Shown here: one piece after another, positions 51,433-58,232 of the stretch | Layout of the letters: every line of letters starts with the position of its first letter | How positions within the stretch are numbered: position 1 is the first letter of the stretch | Assembly (NCBI RefSeq): GCF_008370325.1 | Contig: NZ_VNIP01000011.1 | Span: 434,001-498,000, forward strand | DNA length: 64,000 nucleotides | Direction: 5' to 3' | From: Martinezella tropici | GTDB lineage: Bacteria > Pseudomonadota > Alphaproteobacteria > Rhizobiales > Rhizobiaceae | Program-made: the position numbers and the translations under genes | The notes under the pieces: generated by a model | Databases searched by the model: none | What the model saw: the letters and a program-made list of their open reading frames with translations, nothing else | Told to the model about the DNA's origin: nothing

Positions 51433-52494
51433 ATGAACATCAAGAGCCTTCTTCTCGGCTCCGCTGCTGCCCTGGCAGTAGTTTCTGGCGCTCAGGCAGC
51501 CGACGCTATCGTTGCTGCCGAGCCGGAACCGCTCGAATACGTCCGCATCTGCGACGCATATGGCGCTGGCTACTTCTTCATCCCGGGCACGGAAACCTGC
51601 CTCAAGATCGGCGGTTATGTCCGTACCGAAGGCAAGTGGTACGATGCCTACAACCCGAGCACTCATTTCGGCACTCTCTGGCACACGCGCGCTCATCTGA
51701 GCCTCGACACCGCGACCGACACCGAATACGGCCCGCTGAAGACCAACACGGTCATCCGCTTCGACTGGCAGGATGGCGGCGCGACCACCACGAAGCTGCT
51801 GTTCGCCAACATCAGCCTCGGCGGTTTCCTGGTCGGTAAAGCTGACTCCCAGTATAACTCGTACATCGGCTACGCTGGCGGCGTCATCAACGACGACGTG
51901 GTCAATGACGGTCCGTACGAACTCAACCAGTTGACCTACAACTACGACGCCGGCAACGGCTTCACGGCTGTGATCTCGGTTGAAGACACCAACTCCGGCG
52001 CTGGCGCTACGGGCGTCAACGGCGAAGACAGCCACAACCACTACGCCCCGGACGTCGTTGCCGGTGCTGGTTACAAGGCTGGCAACTTCGGCTTCAAGAT
52101 CGTCGGTGGTTATGACTCCATCGTCGAAGAAGGCGCTGTCAAGGCTCGCGTCGATGCCGACTTCGGCGTCTTCAAGGCCTTCTTGATGGGCGGCTGGAAC
52201 ACCGATGGCGACAAGCTGAACAAGTACGCAAACGCCAACGGCGGCGGCGCTGCCAAGGGTATCGGCTGGGGCGACTGGGCTGTCTGGGGCGGCTTCACCG
52301 TTCCGATCAACGAAAAGCTGCAGGCTAACGCTCAGGTTGCCTACACCGACTCGAAGATCTTCGCAGCCACCGCGAACGTCAAGTGGAACCCGGTCAAGAA
52401 CCTCCAGATCACGCCGGAAGTATCCTACACCAACTGGGACTCCATCAATCAGGACCAGTGGGCTGGCGTCCTGCGCTTCCAGCGTAGCTTCTAA
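51433..52494 (+). CDS. ropA: outer-membrane porin (RopA/Omp2b family)
   Basis: A 353-residue trimeric-type porin allowing diffusion across the outer membrane. A 22-residue Sec signal peptide (MNIKSLLLGSAAALAVVSGA, then QAAD) is followed by YVRICDAYGAGYFFIPGTETCLKIGGYVR, the conserved Porin_2 N-terminus with two Cys, and by alternating beta strands to the final aromatic LRFQRSF. Codon use is highly biased (GCT, GGC, AAC, AAG), as expected for an abundant protein and unlike its neighbours. ATG 51433 follows GGAG. A long AT-rich leader precedes it. Confidence 0.95.
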   Translation: MNIKSLLLGSAAALAVVSGAQAADAIVAAEPEPLEYVRICDAYGAGYFFIPGTETCLKIGGYVRTEGKWYDAYNPSTHFGTLWHTRAHLSLDTATDTEYGPLKTNTVIRFDWQDGGATTTKLLFANISLGGFLVGKADSQYNSYIGYAGGVINDDVVNDGPYELNQLTYNYDAGNGFTAVISVEDTNSGAGATGVNGEDSHNHYAPDVVAGAGYKAGNFGFKIVGGYDSIVEEGAVKARVDADFGVFKAFLMGGWNTDGDKLNKYANANGGGAAKGIGWGDWAVWGGFTVPINEKLQANAQVAYTDSKIFAATANVKWNPVKNLQITPEVSYTNWDSINQDQWAGVLRFQRSF

Positions 52495-52545
52495 GACCGC
52501 TTTACTGAGATCTGATCTGACTTGACCCCTGATCGGATGGGGATT

Positions 52546-52571
52546 GGCCCGACTTCCAGCGAAGTTGGGCC
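52546..52571 (+). terminator. hairpin downstream of the porin gene
   Basis: GGCCCGACTTC (52546-52556) and GAAGTTGGGCC (52561-52571) form an 11-bp stem (one G-U) with loop CAGC, about 50 bases after the porin stop. The following GGTCTTCCC is not a real U-tract, so it may be mainly a stabilising 3' end. Confidence 0.55.
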
Positions 52572-52731
52572 GGTCTTCCCGAGAAGGGGTCGATTCATTT
52601 TGCGGATGGCGTGCTTCGGCCACCGCAATGCCGCGTTCATGCTGGCCAGAAGTCTGGCGGCGCGCGGGCGCACCGATTGTCGAGCGAATAACCGCGCCGC
52701 CAATTGCCCGAATTTCCCTATCGTCAACGCA

Positions 52732-52760
52732 TCGACATCCAGCATTTTTTATCGTAGAGA
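52732..52760 (+). promoter_or_regulatory. candidate promoter of the DAHP synthase leader
   Basis: TCGACA (52732-52737), exactly 17 bases, TAGAGA (52755-52760). The -35 is good (5/6), the -10 modest. Transcription would begin about at 52767, which is the A of the leader-peptide ATG, so the leader could be leaderless, as reported for the S. meliloti trp leader. Confidence 0.4.
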
Positions 52761-52766
52761 CAACGC

Positions 52767-52841
52767 ATGTCGTTCGCTCATGCATATGCCTCGCGATTTT
52801 ATTCGTACCGCTGCTCTCAGCGGAGGCGGGCCTGTGCGTAG
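52767..52841 (+). CDS. Phe/Tyr-rich leader peptide of DAHP synthase (24 aa)
   Basis: A 24-codon frame, ATG to TAG, with Phe at codons 3 and 11 and Tyr at 7, 12 and 14: five aromatic codons in the first fourteen, then an Arg-rich tail. It lies 171 bases before the DAHP synthase start, directly before alternating RNA stems and an intrinsic terminator. The Phe11-Tyr12-x-Tyr14 block is placed so that a ribosome stalled there covers the first stem arm (52808-52813). This is the classical attenuator arrangement. Only weak ribosome-site character (TAGAGA) precedes the ATG, which could also be leaderless. Confidence 0.7.
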   Translation: MSFAHAYASRFYSYRCSQRRRACA

Positions 52842-52901
52842 TTAGAAAAGACACGACAGCAAAGACCCGAACAGCCGCTAGTCTACCTGGCGGCTTTTTT
52901 T
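52808..52901 (+). promoter_or_regulatory. transcription attenuator of the DAHP synthase gene
   Basis: Arm 1 CCGCTG (52808-52813) pairs with arm 2 CAGCGG (52818-52823). Arm 2 and the bases after it can instead pair with arm 3 (AGCGG with CCGCT at 52875-52879; or GCGG..CUGU 52826-52835 with ACAGCCGC 52871-52878). Arm 3 AGCCGCTAG (52873-52881) pairs with arm 4 CTGGCGGCT (52887-52895) in a 9-bp terminator stem (one G-U) followed by seven T (52895-52901). Aromatic-amino-acid starvation would stall the leader ribosome, free arm 2 and let transcription pass. Confidence 0.7.
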
Positions 52902-52936
52902 GTCGCCACGGTATGACCCTTAAAGGAAACGATACC

Positions 52937-53995
52937 GTGTTGAATTCCACCGATGACTTGCGCATTGTCGAGATCACGGCGCTGACGCCGCCCTCTCGGA
53001 TCATTGACGAAATCCCCCGCGACGAGGCGGTGACGGCGACCGTCACTGGGGCGCGCGATGCCGTTCACAATATCCTGCGCGACGAAGACGATCGGCTGAT
53101 CGTCGTCATCGGCCCCTGCTCGATCCATGATCCGGCTGCTGCCCACGAATATGCGGCACTCCTCAAGGAACAGCGGGATCGCTTCTCAGACGATCTCGAA
53201 ATCATCATGCGCGTCTATTTCGAAAAGCCGCGCACCACCGTGGGATGGAAGGGCCTGATCAATGATCCGCATCTCGACGGCAGCTACCGCATCGAGGAAG
53301 GCCTGCGCATCGCCCGCAAATTGCTGTTCGATGTCAACGAGATCGGCCTGCCGGCAGGCTGCGAATATCTCGATACGATCACGCCGCAATATATTTCCGA
53401 CCTGGTGAGCTGGGGTGCGATCGGCGCGAGGACGACCGAGAGCCAGGTGCACCGGCAGCTGGCATCGGGCCTCTCCTGCCCCGTCGGCTTCAAGAACGGC
53501 ACGAATGGCGACGTACGCATTGCGCTCGACGCGATCGTTGCCGCATCGCAGCCGCATCACTTCCCTGCGGTGACCAAGGAAGGCCTTGCCGCGATCGCCT
53601 CGACGCGCGGTAATGAGGATTGCCACATCATCCTGCGCGGCGGCAGAGAGCCCAATTATGACGCAGCGAGCGTGCAGTCGACGGCGGAACAGTCCCTCAA
53701 GGTGGGGCTCGAGCCGCGCATCATCATCGACGCAAGCCACGCCAACAGCAGCAAGAATCCGGAAAACCAGCCGCTCGTCGTCACGTCAGTCGCGGAGCAG
53801 GTCGCAGCCGGCGACCGGCGGATCAAAGGCATGATGATGGAGAGCAATCTCGTTGCCGGCCGCCAGGACCTCGTGCCCGGCAAGCCGCTGGTCTATGGCC
53901 AGAGCATCACCGATGGCTGCATCGATTGGCCGACCTCGGTCCGTACGCTGGAAGATCTGGCAAAGGCCGCTCAGGCACGGCGCCAAGCGCGGTAG
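52937..53995 (+). CDS. aroG: 3-deoxy-7-phosphoheptulonate (DAHP) synthase, class I
   Basis: A 352-residue AroG/AroF-type enzyme condensing PEP and erythrose 4-phosphate, the first step of the shikimate pathway. IGPCSIHDPAAAHEYA, MRVYFEKPRTTVGWKGLINDP, LDTITPQYISDLVSWGAIGARTTESQ, CHIILRGGREPNY and IIDASHANSSKNP match the E. coli type with metal and substrate residues. Start: GTG 52937 follows AAAGGAAAC at good spacing and gives the family length; ATG 52913 is possible but lacks a ribosome site. A leader peptide, attenuator and terminator lie upstream. Feedback specificity (Phe or Tyr) cannot be told by eye. Confidence 0.94.
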   Translation: MLNSTDDLRIVEITALTPPSRIIDEIPRDEAVTATVTGARDAVHNILRDEDDRLIVVIGPCSIHDPAAAHEYAALLKEQRDRFSDDLEIIMRVYFEKPRTTVGWKGLINDPHLDGSYRIEEGLRIARKLLFDVNEIGLPAGCEYLDTITPQYISDLVSWGAIGARTTESQVHRQLASGLSCPVGFKNGTNGDVRIALDAIVAASQPHHFPAVTKEGLAAIASTRGNEDCHIILRGGREPNYDAASVQSTAEQSLKVGLEPRIIIDASHANSSKNPENQPLVVTSVAEQVAAGDRRIKGMMMESNLVAGRQDLVPGKPLVYGQSITDGCIDWPTSVRTLEDLAKAAQARRQAR

Positions 53996-54025
53996 CGCTG
54001 TCTCCCGTTCCGGAGACCGGTTCGG

Positions 54026-54439
54026 TCAAATACGTCGGTAGTGCGCGAGGCTCAGATAGTGTTTTCTGGGCCCGCGCACATGCCACATCTCGGCCCACGC
54101 ATCGAGCGAGCGAAAGAAGAGTCGGCCCCGGTAAAGATCGGGGCCGCAATGATGGGTGACGCGTTGCGACGCGCCCTCATCGATGCGAATGAATTCCGAA
54201 AGATTGGGGAAACGCACGACCAGATCGTGCTCTGCTTCCTCGAGCCGATAGGTGCGACTGCTTCTCAGCGTTGCTTGCTCGCTTCGCGTATCGCCGTGTT
54301 CTTCGAACTGGACAGGCGTCACGAACGCCTGCCCCTCGAATGCAATCAGGGAGCGGTTGAAGCGGTCGATGATCCGCCGCTTCACCTCCCATGTGCCGAG
54401 GAAGGGGCTCAGCCGGCCAATGCCGGCCGATCCTTTCAT
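54026..54439 (-). CDS. DUF6314-like small protein downstream of msrA
   Basis: A 137-residue protein: LSPFLGTWEVKRRIIDRFN, then GQAFVTPVQFEEHGDTRSEQATLRSS, YRLEEAEHDLVVRFPN and a C-terminal HHCGPDLYRGRLFF. The beta-rich pattern resembles lipocalin-like DUF6314 proteins, whose function is not established. Its ATG (54439) overlaps the msrA stop, so it is translationally coupled to the sulfoxide-repair genes. A heme or small hydrophobic ligand is conceivable, but nothing is shown. Confidence 0.7.
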   Translation of the reverse strand: MKGSAGIGRLSPFLGTWEVKRRIIDRFNRSLIAFEGQAFVTPVQFEEHGDTRSEQATLRSSRTYRLEEAEHDLVVRFPNLSEFIRIDEGASQRVTHHCGPDLYRGRLFFRSLDAWAEMWHVRGPRKHYLSLAHYRRI

Positions 54440-54966
54440 CAGGAGGCCGCGCGCTGCGCTGCATCCGCCTGCCGGCGCGGCAACTTCCAGCCTGGCCGGA
54501 CGAAATGGCACGTATAACCGTTCGGATAGCGCTCCAGATAATCCTGGTGCTCCGGCTCGGCCTCCCAGAAGTCGCCGACCGGTACGACCTCGGTGACGAC
54601 CTTGCCGGGCCACAGACCGGAAGCGTCGACATCGGCGATCGTATCAAGCGCGACCCGCTTCTGCTCTTCGCTGGTGTAGAAGATCGCCGAGCGGTAGCTC
54701 AAGCCGACATCGTTGCCCTGGCGGTTGCGCGTGCTCGGGTCGTGGATCTGGAAAAAGAATTCCAGCAGATCGCGATAGCTGATCTTCTCCGGATCGAAAA
54801 CGATCTCGATCGCCTCGGCATGGGTGCCGTGATTGCGGTAAGTGGCGTTGCGGACATCGCCGCCGCTATACCCGACGCGCGTCGAGATGACGCCGTTGTA
54901 ACGGCGGATGAGGTCTTGCATGCCCCAGAAGCAACCGCCGGCGAGAACTGCACGTTCCGTTGTCAT
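54439..54966 (-). CDS. msrA: peptide-methionine (S)-S-oxide reductase
   Basis: A 175-residue MsrA. The catalytic cysteine is C12 in GGCFWGMQ; GYSGGDVRNATYRNHGTHAEAIEI and FFFQIHDPSTRNRQGNDVGLSYRSAIFY are the substrate-binding signatures. It reduces the S form of methionine sulfoxide in proteins with thioredoxin. It sits between msrB (four-base overlap) and the DUF6314-like gene (one-base overlap), a tight three-gene operon. Confidence 0.95.
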   Translation of the reverse strand: MTTERAVLAGGCFWGMQDLIRRYNGVISTRVGYSGGDVRNATYRNHGTHAEAIEIVFDPEKISYRDLLEFFFQIHDPSTRNRQGNDVGLSYRSAIFYTSEEQKRVALDTIADVDASGLWPGKVVTEVVPVGDFWEAEPEHQDYLERYPNGYTCHFVRPGWKLPRRQADAAQRAAS

Positions 54967-55412
54967 CTTACATCCTCCACTTGATCGATATAGGCACCAT
55001 AGCCCTCGGCTTCCATCCGGTCACGCGGAACGAAGCGGAGGGAAGCCGAATTGATGCAGTAGCGCAGGCCGCCGCGATCGATCGGCCCGTCCGGAAAAAC
55101 ATGGCCAAGATGGCTGTCGCCATTGGCCGAGCGCACTTCGACGCGCGCCATGCCATGCGACATGTCCGTCAATTCGCTGACATTGGCGGGTTCGATCGGC
55201 TTGGTAAAGCTCGGCCAGCCGCAGCCGGAATCGAATTTATCCGCAGAGGCAAAAAGCGGCTCGCCGGAGACGATATCGACATAGATGCCCGACTGCTTGT
55301 TGTAGAGATGCTCGCCGGAACCGGGACGTTCCGTGCCGCTTTGCTGCGTCACACGATATTGTTCAGGGGTAAGCTTGGCTATGGCCTCTGCCGTCTTGCT
55401 GTATTTGCCCAT
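54963..55412 (-). CDS. msrB: peptide-methionine (R)-S-oxide reductase
   Basis: A 149-residue MsrB that complements MsrA for the R epimer. TQQSGTERPGSGEHLYNKQSGIYVD, SGCGWPSFTKP and GLRYCINSASLRF (catalytic C119; C64 can resolve) are conserved. The two CxxC zinc motifs of many MsrB proteins are absent, so it is the zinc-free type. Start 55412 begins MGKYSKTAEA. First gene of the msrB-msrA-DUF6314 operon. Confidence 0.95.
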   Translation of the reverse strand: MGKYSKTAEAIAKLTPEQYRVTQQSGTERPGSGEHLYNKQSGIYVDIVSGEPLFASADKFDSGCGWPSFTKPIEPANVSELTDMSHGMARVEVRSANGDSHLGHVFPDGPIDRGGLRYCINSASLRFVPRDRMEAEGYGAYIDQVEDVR

Positions 55413-55591
55413 TGTTGTTCTCCATGTCCCTCGGCACGCATTCCGAGCTGGGCCGGGTCCACCAGGGGACACGAGAAGGCCGGATGAAGCTCGATCAGCG
55501 CTAAGGGAGTGTTTGCGAAGCCAATATAGGCATCACGCGATCGGTTTGCCATATCGATCACGACTGCGTGACGCCCTGCCCTTCCGGCGCC

Positions 55592-56089
55592 TCAGCCATT
55601 CCCTGTGCATGAAGCGGCATAAATCGCAGCAAGTGCCTCGATGCCGGCCTGATCGTCTTCGTCGAAGCGGCCTGGAAGCGGGCTGTCGAGATCGATGACG
55701 CCGAAGACTCTTCCATCGCGGAAGAGCGGCACGACCAGCTCCGATCGCGAGGCGGCATCGCAAGCGATGTGACCGGGAAAGGCGTGCACATCCTCGACGA
55801 GGATCGACCGGGCCTTCTCGACCGCCGTTCCGCAAACGCCGCGGCCGACGGCAATGCGCACGCAAGCCGGCTTGCCCTGGAATGGTCCGAGCACAAGTTC
55901 ATTTGCCTGCCGCAGGAAATAGAAGCCTGCCCAGTTGAGATCAGGCAGCATCTGGAAGATCAGCGCGGAGGTATTGGCGGCATTGGCAATCGAATCCTGC
56001 TCGCCTTCCAGCAAGGCTTTCAGCTGATCGGCAAGCTCGCGATAAAATTCGGGCTTGCTGTCATTTTGGATCGCTTTTTCCACGAACAT
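55592..56089 (-). CDS. msrC: free methionine-(R)-sulfoxide reductase (GAF domain)
   Basis: A 165-residue GAF-fold enzyme reducing free Met-R-O. Three cysteines, C76 (KPACVRI), C86 (GRGVCGTA) and C110 (HIACDAASRSE), have the same 10 and 24-residue spacing as in E. coli fRMsr (84, 94, 118). NWAGFYFLRQANELVLGPFQG is the typical GAF start. It lies on the same strand 179 bases upstream of msrB, so all three types of Met-SO repair cluster here. ATG 56089. Confidence 0.92.
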   Translation of the reverse strand: MFVEKAIQNDSKPEFYRELADQLKALLEGEQDSIANAANTSALIFQMLPDLNWAGFYFLRQANELVLGPFQGKPACVRIAVGRGVCGTAVEKARSILVEDVHAFPGHIACDAASRSELVVPLFRDGRVFGVIDLDSPLPGRFDEDDQAGIEALAAIYAASCTGNG

Positions 56090-56121
56090 GGGCCTGACCT
56101 TTCGAAGATTTTGGAGAGATG

Positions 56122-56928
56122 TCAGTCCTTCTCGTCCGGCGGGCAAGGCCAGCTGGACGGCGCCTTCAACCAGGAGGGCAATATGGTCGTATTGTCCCCG
56201 CAGGCCAGATTGATCTGCGCCTGCTGCAAGCCACTTGTCTTCGACAGATCGAGCCCCTCGATGCGGGTGAGATACATGAAGGCTCCGCTGAAGGAGGTCG
56301 CGCCGTCCATCACTGCGCCGTTCAGCGTCGCCCGGGATAAATTGGCGAAGGAGAAATTGGCGCCCGTCAGCACGGCCTTGTCGAAATCGGCGCGGCCGAG
56401 CTCGGCCTTTTGAAAATCGGCATTGCTGAGCTGCGCACCGGCAAATTCGGCTCGCTGCAATTCGGCATTGGCAAAGGAAGCGCCATTGGCGGAGGCACTG
56501 GTAAAATCGGAGCGATAGGCTTCGATCTTGGCGAAGTTCGCGCCATCGGCCTTGGCATTCTTCAGCCAAGCGCGGACCAGCGTCGCCTTCTCGAGATTGG
56601 CGGAGGCCAGGTTGGCATCGCTCAAATCGGTGCTGTCGAAATGGGCGCCTGCGAGGTTGGCGCCATGCAGATCACTGCTTGGCAGCATGATGTTGGTCTT
56701 GCTGCATCCGCTCCAGTCGAGGCCGGGTGCTGCGATATTGCCGCACTCGGCGGCACGCAGCGCATTGGTGCTGGAGCCGAGGAGAAACACCGCGCTCAGC
56801 GCCAACACGCCGAGGCCTGTGACTATCCCCATTCTCCGCCCCATGGCGCCCGAGCACGCAGCACGGCGCCTTTGCGTACCAGCAAATTTCTCCCCGGCCG
56901 CCCGGGCCGCCCCGTCAACAAGATCCAT
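56122..56928 (-). CDS. pentapeptide-repeat protein with N-terminal membrane anchor
   Basis: A 268-residue protein. After a short basic N-terminus comes a hydrophobic segment (MGIVTGLGVLALSAVFLLGSS, signal or anchor) and CGNIAAPGLDWSGCSKTN. The rest has some twenty A(N/D)Lxx-type pentapeptides (ANLAGAHFDSTDLSDANLASANLEKA and so on) forming a right-handed quadrilateral beta-helix. Such proteins mimic DNA or act as scaffolds; no specific activity is implied. Start 56928 has GGAG seven bases upstream; 56844 or 56832 would shorten it to the anchor. It is followed 33 bases later by msrC on the same strand. Confidence 0.78.
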   Translation of the reverse strand: MDLVDGAARAAGEKFAGTQRRRAACSGAMGRRMGIVTGLGVLALSAVFLLGSSTNALRAAECGNIAAPGLDWSGCSKTNIMLPSSDLHGANLAGAHFDSTDLSDANLASANLEKATLVRAWLKNAKADGANFAKIEAYRSDFTSASANGASFANAELQRAEFAGAQLSNADFQKAELGRADFDKAVLTGANFSFANLSRATLNGAVMDGATSFSGAFMYLTRIEGLDLSKTSGLQQAQINLACGDNTTILPSWLKAPSSWPCPPDEKD

Positions 56929-57262
56929 TCCGTCACTCCGCTTCAGCACCGCTAGCCGAACTCTTTCTCGAGTCGGATGCACGTCCCTCTCCCTTCTATA
57001 TAGTGCTTCGGGCGACAGAAAGAGCCGGTTTTGTAAAAGCAGGCCTGATGCGTGGTTTGATGTTAAGCCGTGATGCTGGCGGAGACATGCGTCCAGGCTC
57101 CAAGCCTGCCATCCGACCTCTGAAGATGAGGCGATTTTCAAGCCACCATGAGCGGAACAGAACAGGCAAGCGCACATCAGGCGATAGCCGCCCGCTCTTC
57201 GGACAGGATCTCAGGTCACATTTCGAGGGAGATTTTTCGGGAGGAACATCAGTGTTTTAAGC

Positions 57263-57339
57263 TGGTCGGAGTGGAGTGATTCGAACACTCGACCCCCACG
57301 TCCCGAACGTGGTGCGCTACCAGACTGCGCTACACTCCG
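57263..57339 (-). tRNA. tRNA-Pro (anticodon CGG)
   Basis: A complete cloverleaf on the minus strand with acceptor CGGAGTG/CACTCCG, anticodon loop TTCGGGA (anticodon CGG, codon CCG), T-arm TTCGAAT and encoded CCA. No integrase or attachment-site duplication was seen nearby. Confidence 0.96.
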
Positions 57340-57343
57340 TGAC

Positions 57344-57642
57344 CAGCGGCGCTTCTATAGACCAGCCCTTTTTGATGCACAAGCACCAATCTCAAAAAAC
57401 CTTTTGATTTTTGACGAAAAAATTACAGCCGCGTCTGCCTAGAAAATCGGCAGGAAGCCGGGGGCGAAAGTGCCGGCGTGCAAAAGACGCAACAGATCAA
57501 GTAAAATCCCGCTTGTACACGCGGATGGGAATTTTCTTTTGCCGGCTTTGGCGCTAAAGCCCTAGGCGGGACAGATGGAAAATGCCGTGGGACAGCGGCT
57601 TTTCCGCGACCGAATGCGTGACAGAAGCTCAAGGACGACACG
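57344..57642. other. region between tRNA-Pro and the lipoprotein gene
   Basis: About 300 bases without a credible gene. Short frames present have no ribosome site or family resemblance. An A/T-rich stretch just past the tRNA (57366-57425) contains its likely promoter region. Nothing else is visible. Confidence 0.4.
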
Positions 57643-58062
57643 ATGAATATCCGCATGATTACCGCGGCTGGACTGTTGCTGGCGCTGGCCGGTTGCAGCA
57701 CAACGACGACGACAACGACATCAGCCCTGCCGCTGCTCGCGAAGAACCCCGTTCAGGATCGCTGGCAGGGCCAATCCGCAGGCCGTTTCTTCGCGGCCTA
57801 TGGCCCGCCGCTCTCCGACCGTGACGAAGGCGGCAGCCGCGTCTACACCTGGCGCGGCGGCTACAAGAACGTCACCATCGTCAACAAGGACGGCAAGAAG
57901 GCCGGCAAGCGCTCTCTCAGCTGCAAGGCCGACATCGTCACCAACCAGAGCTACGAAATCCGCTCGGTCAAAATTCTCGGCGACCAGCCGGGTGTCAACG
58001 GCTCGTCCTATTGCGCCGAACTTCTGGCTCCGCCGGAAAAGGCAGAAGCAGCGGAAAGCTGA
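57643..58062 (+). CDS. small outer-membrane-type lipoprotein, unknown function
   Basis: A 139-residue lipoprotein with lipobox LAGC (mature C18) after a short hydrophobic signal (MITAAGLLLALAG). A run of seven Thr coded by ACG/ACA repeats follows. The mature domain has FFAAYGPPLSDRDEGGSRVYTWRGGYK and two Cys (SCKADIV; SYCAELL) that may form a disulfide. Family unknown. A stem-loop repeat follows downstream. Confidence 0.75.
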   Translation: MNIRMITAAGLLLALAGCSTTTTTTTSALPLLAKNPVQDRWQGQSAGRFFAAYGPPLSDRDEGGSRVYTWRGGYKNVTIVNKDGKKAGKRSLSCKADIVTNQSYEIRSVKILGDQPGVNGSSYCAELLAPPEKAEAAES

Positions 58063-58077
58063 GGCTCCTGCATAATT

Positions 58078-58170
58078 CCTTGAATCGGAACCGATTTAAG
58101 GAAAAACTATGCAGTATTTCAAAGCGTTACAGCGCCCTTGGCGCGTCTTGAAAGACGCGCGGCGCTGTAA
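58078..58170. repeat. rhizobial palindromic repeat / terminator region
   Basis: CCTTGAATCGG-AA-CCGATTTAAGG (58078-58101) is a near-perfect palindrome, then TTACAGCGC (58127-58135) / GCGCTGTAA (58162-58170) encloses GCGCGTCTT / AAGACGCGC (58141-58160), a nested cruciform. It lies between two convergent genes. Similar sequences are, from memory, frequent in Rhizobium intergenic DNA. Confidence 0.65.
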
Positions 58171-58232
58171 GGCTTCATCACGAGACGATGCCAGCGGGCG
58201 GCCTGCAAAGGTCGCCCGTTCGTTTGCAGGTC

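Noticed and set aside
51412..53046. 544-codon minus-strand frame over the porin
   Set aside because: Mirror of the strongly biased porin codons; Val/Asp-rich without motifs, and it also runs across the aroG leader.
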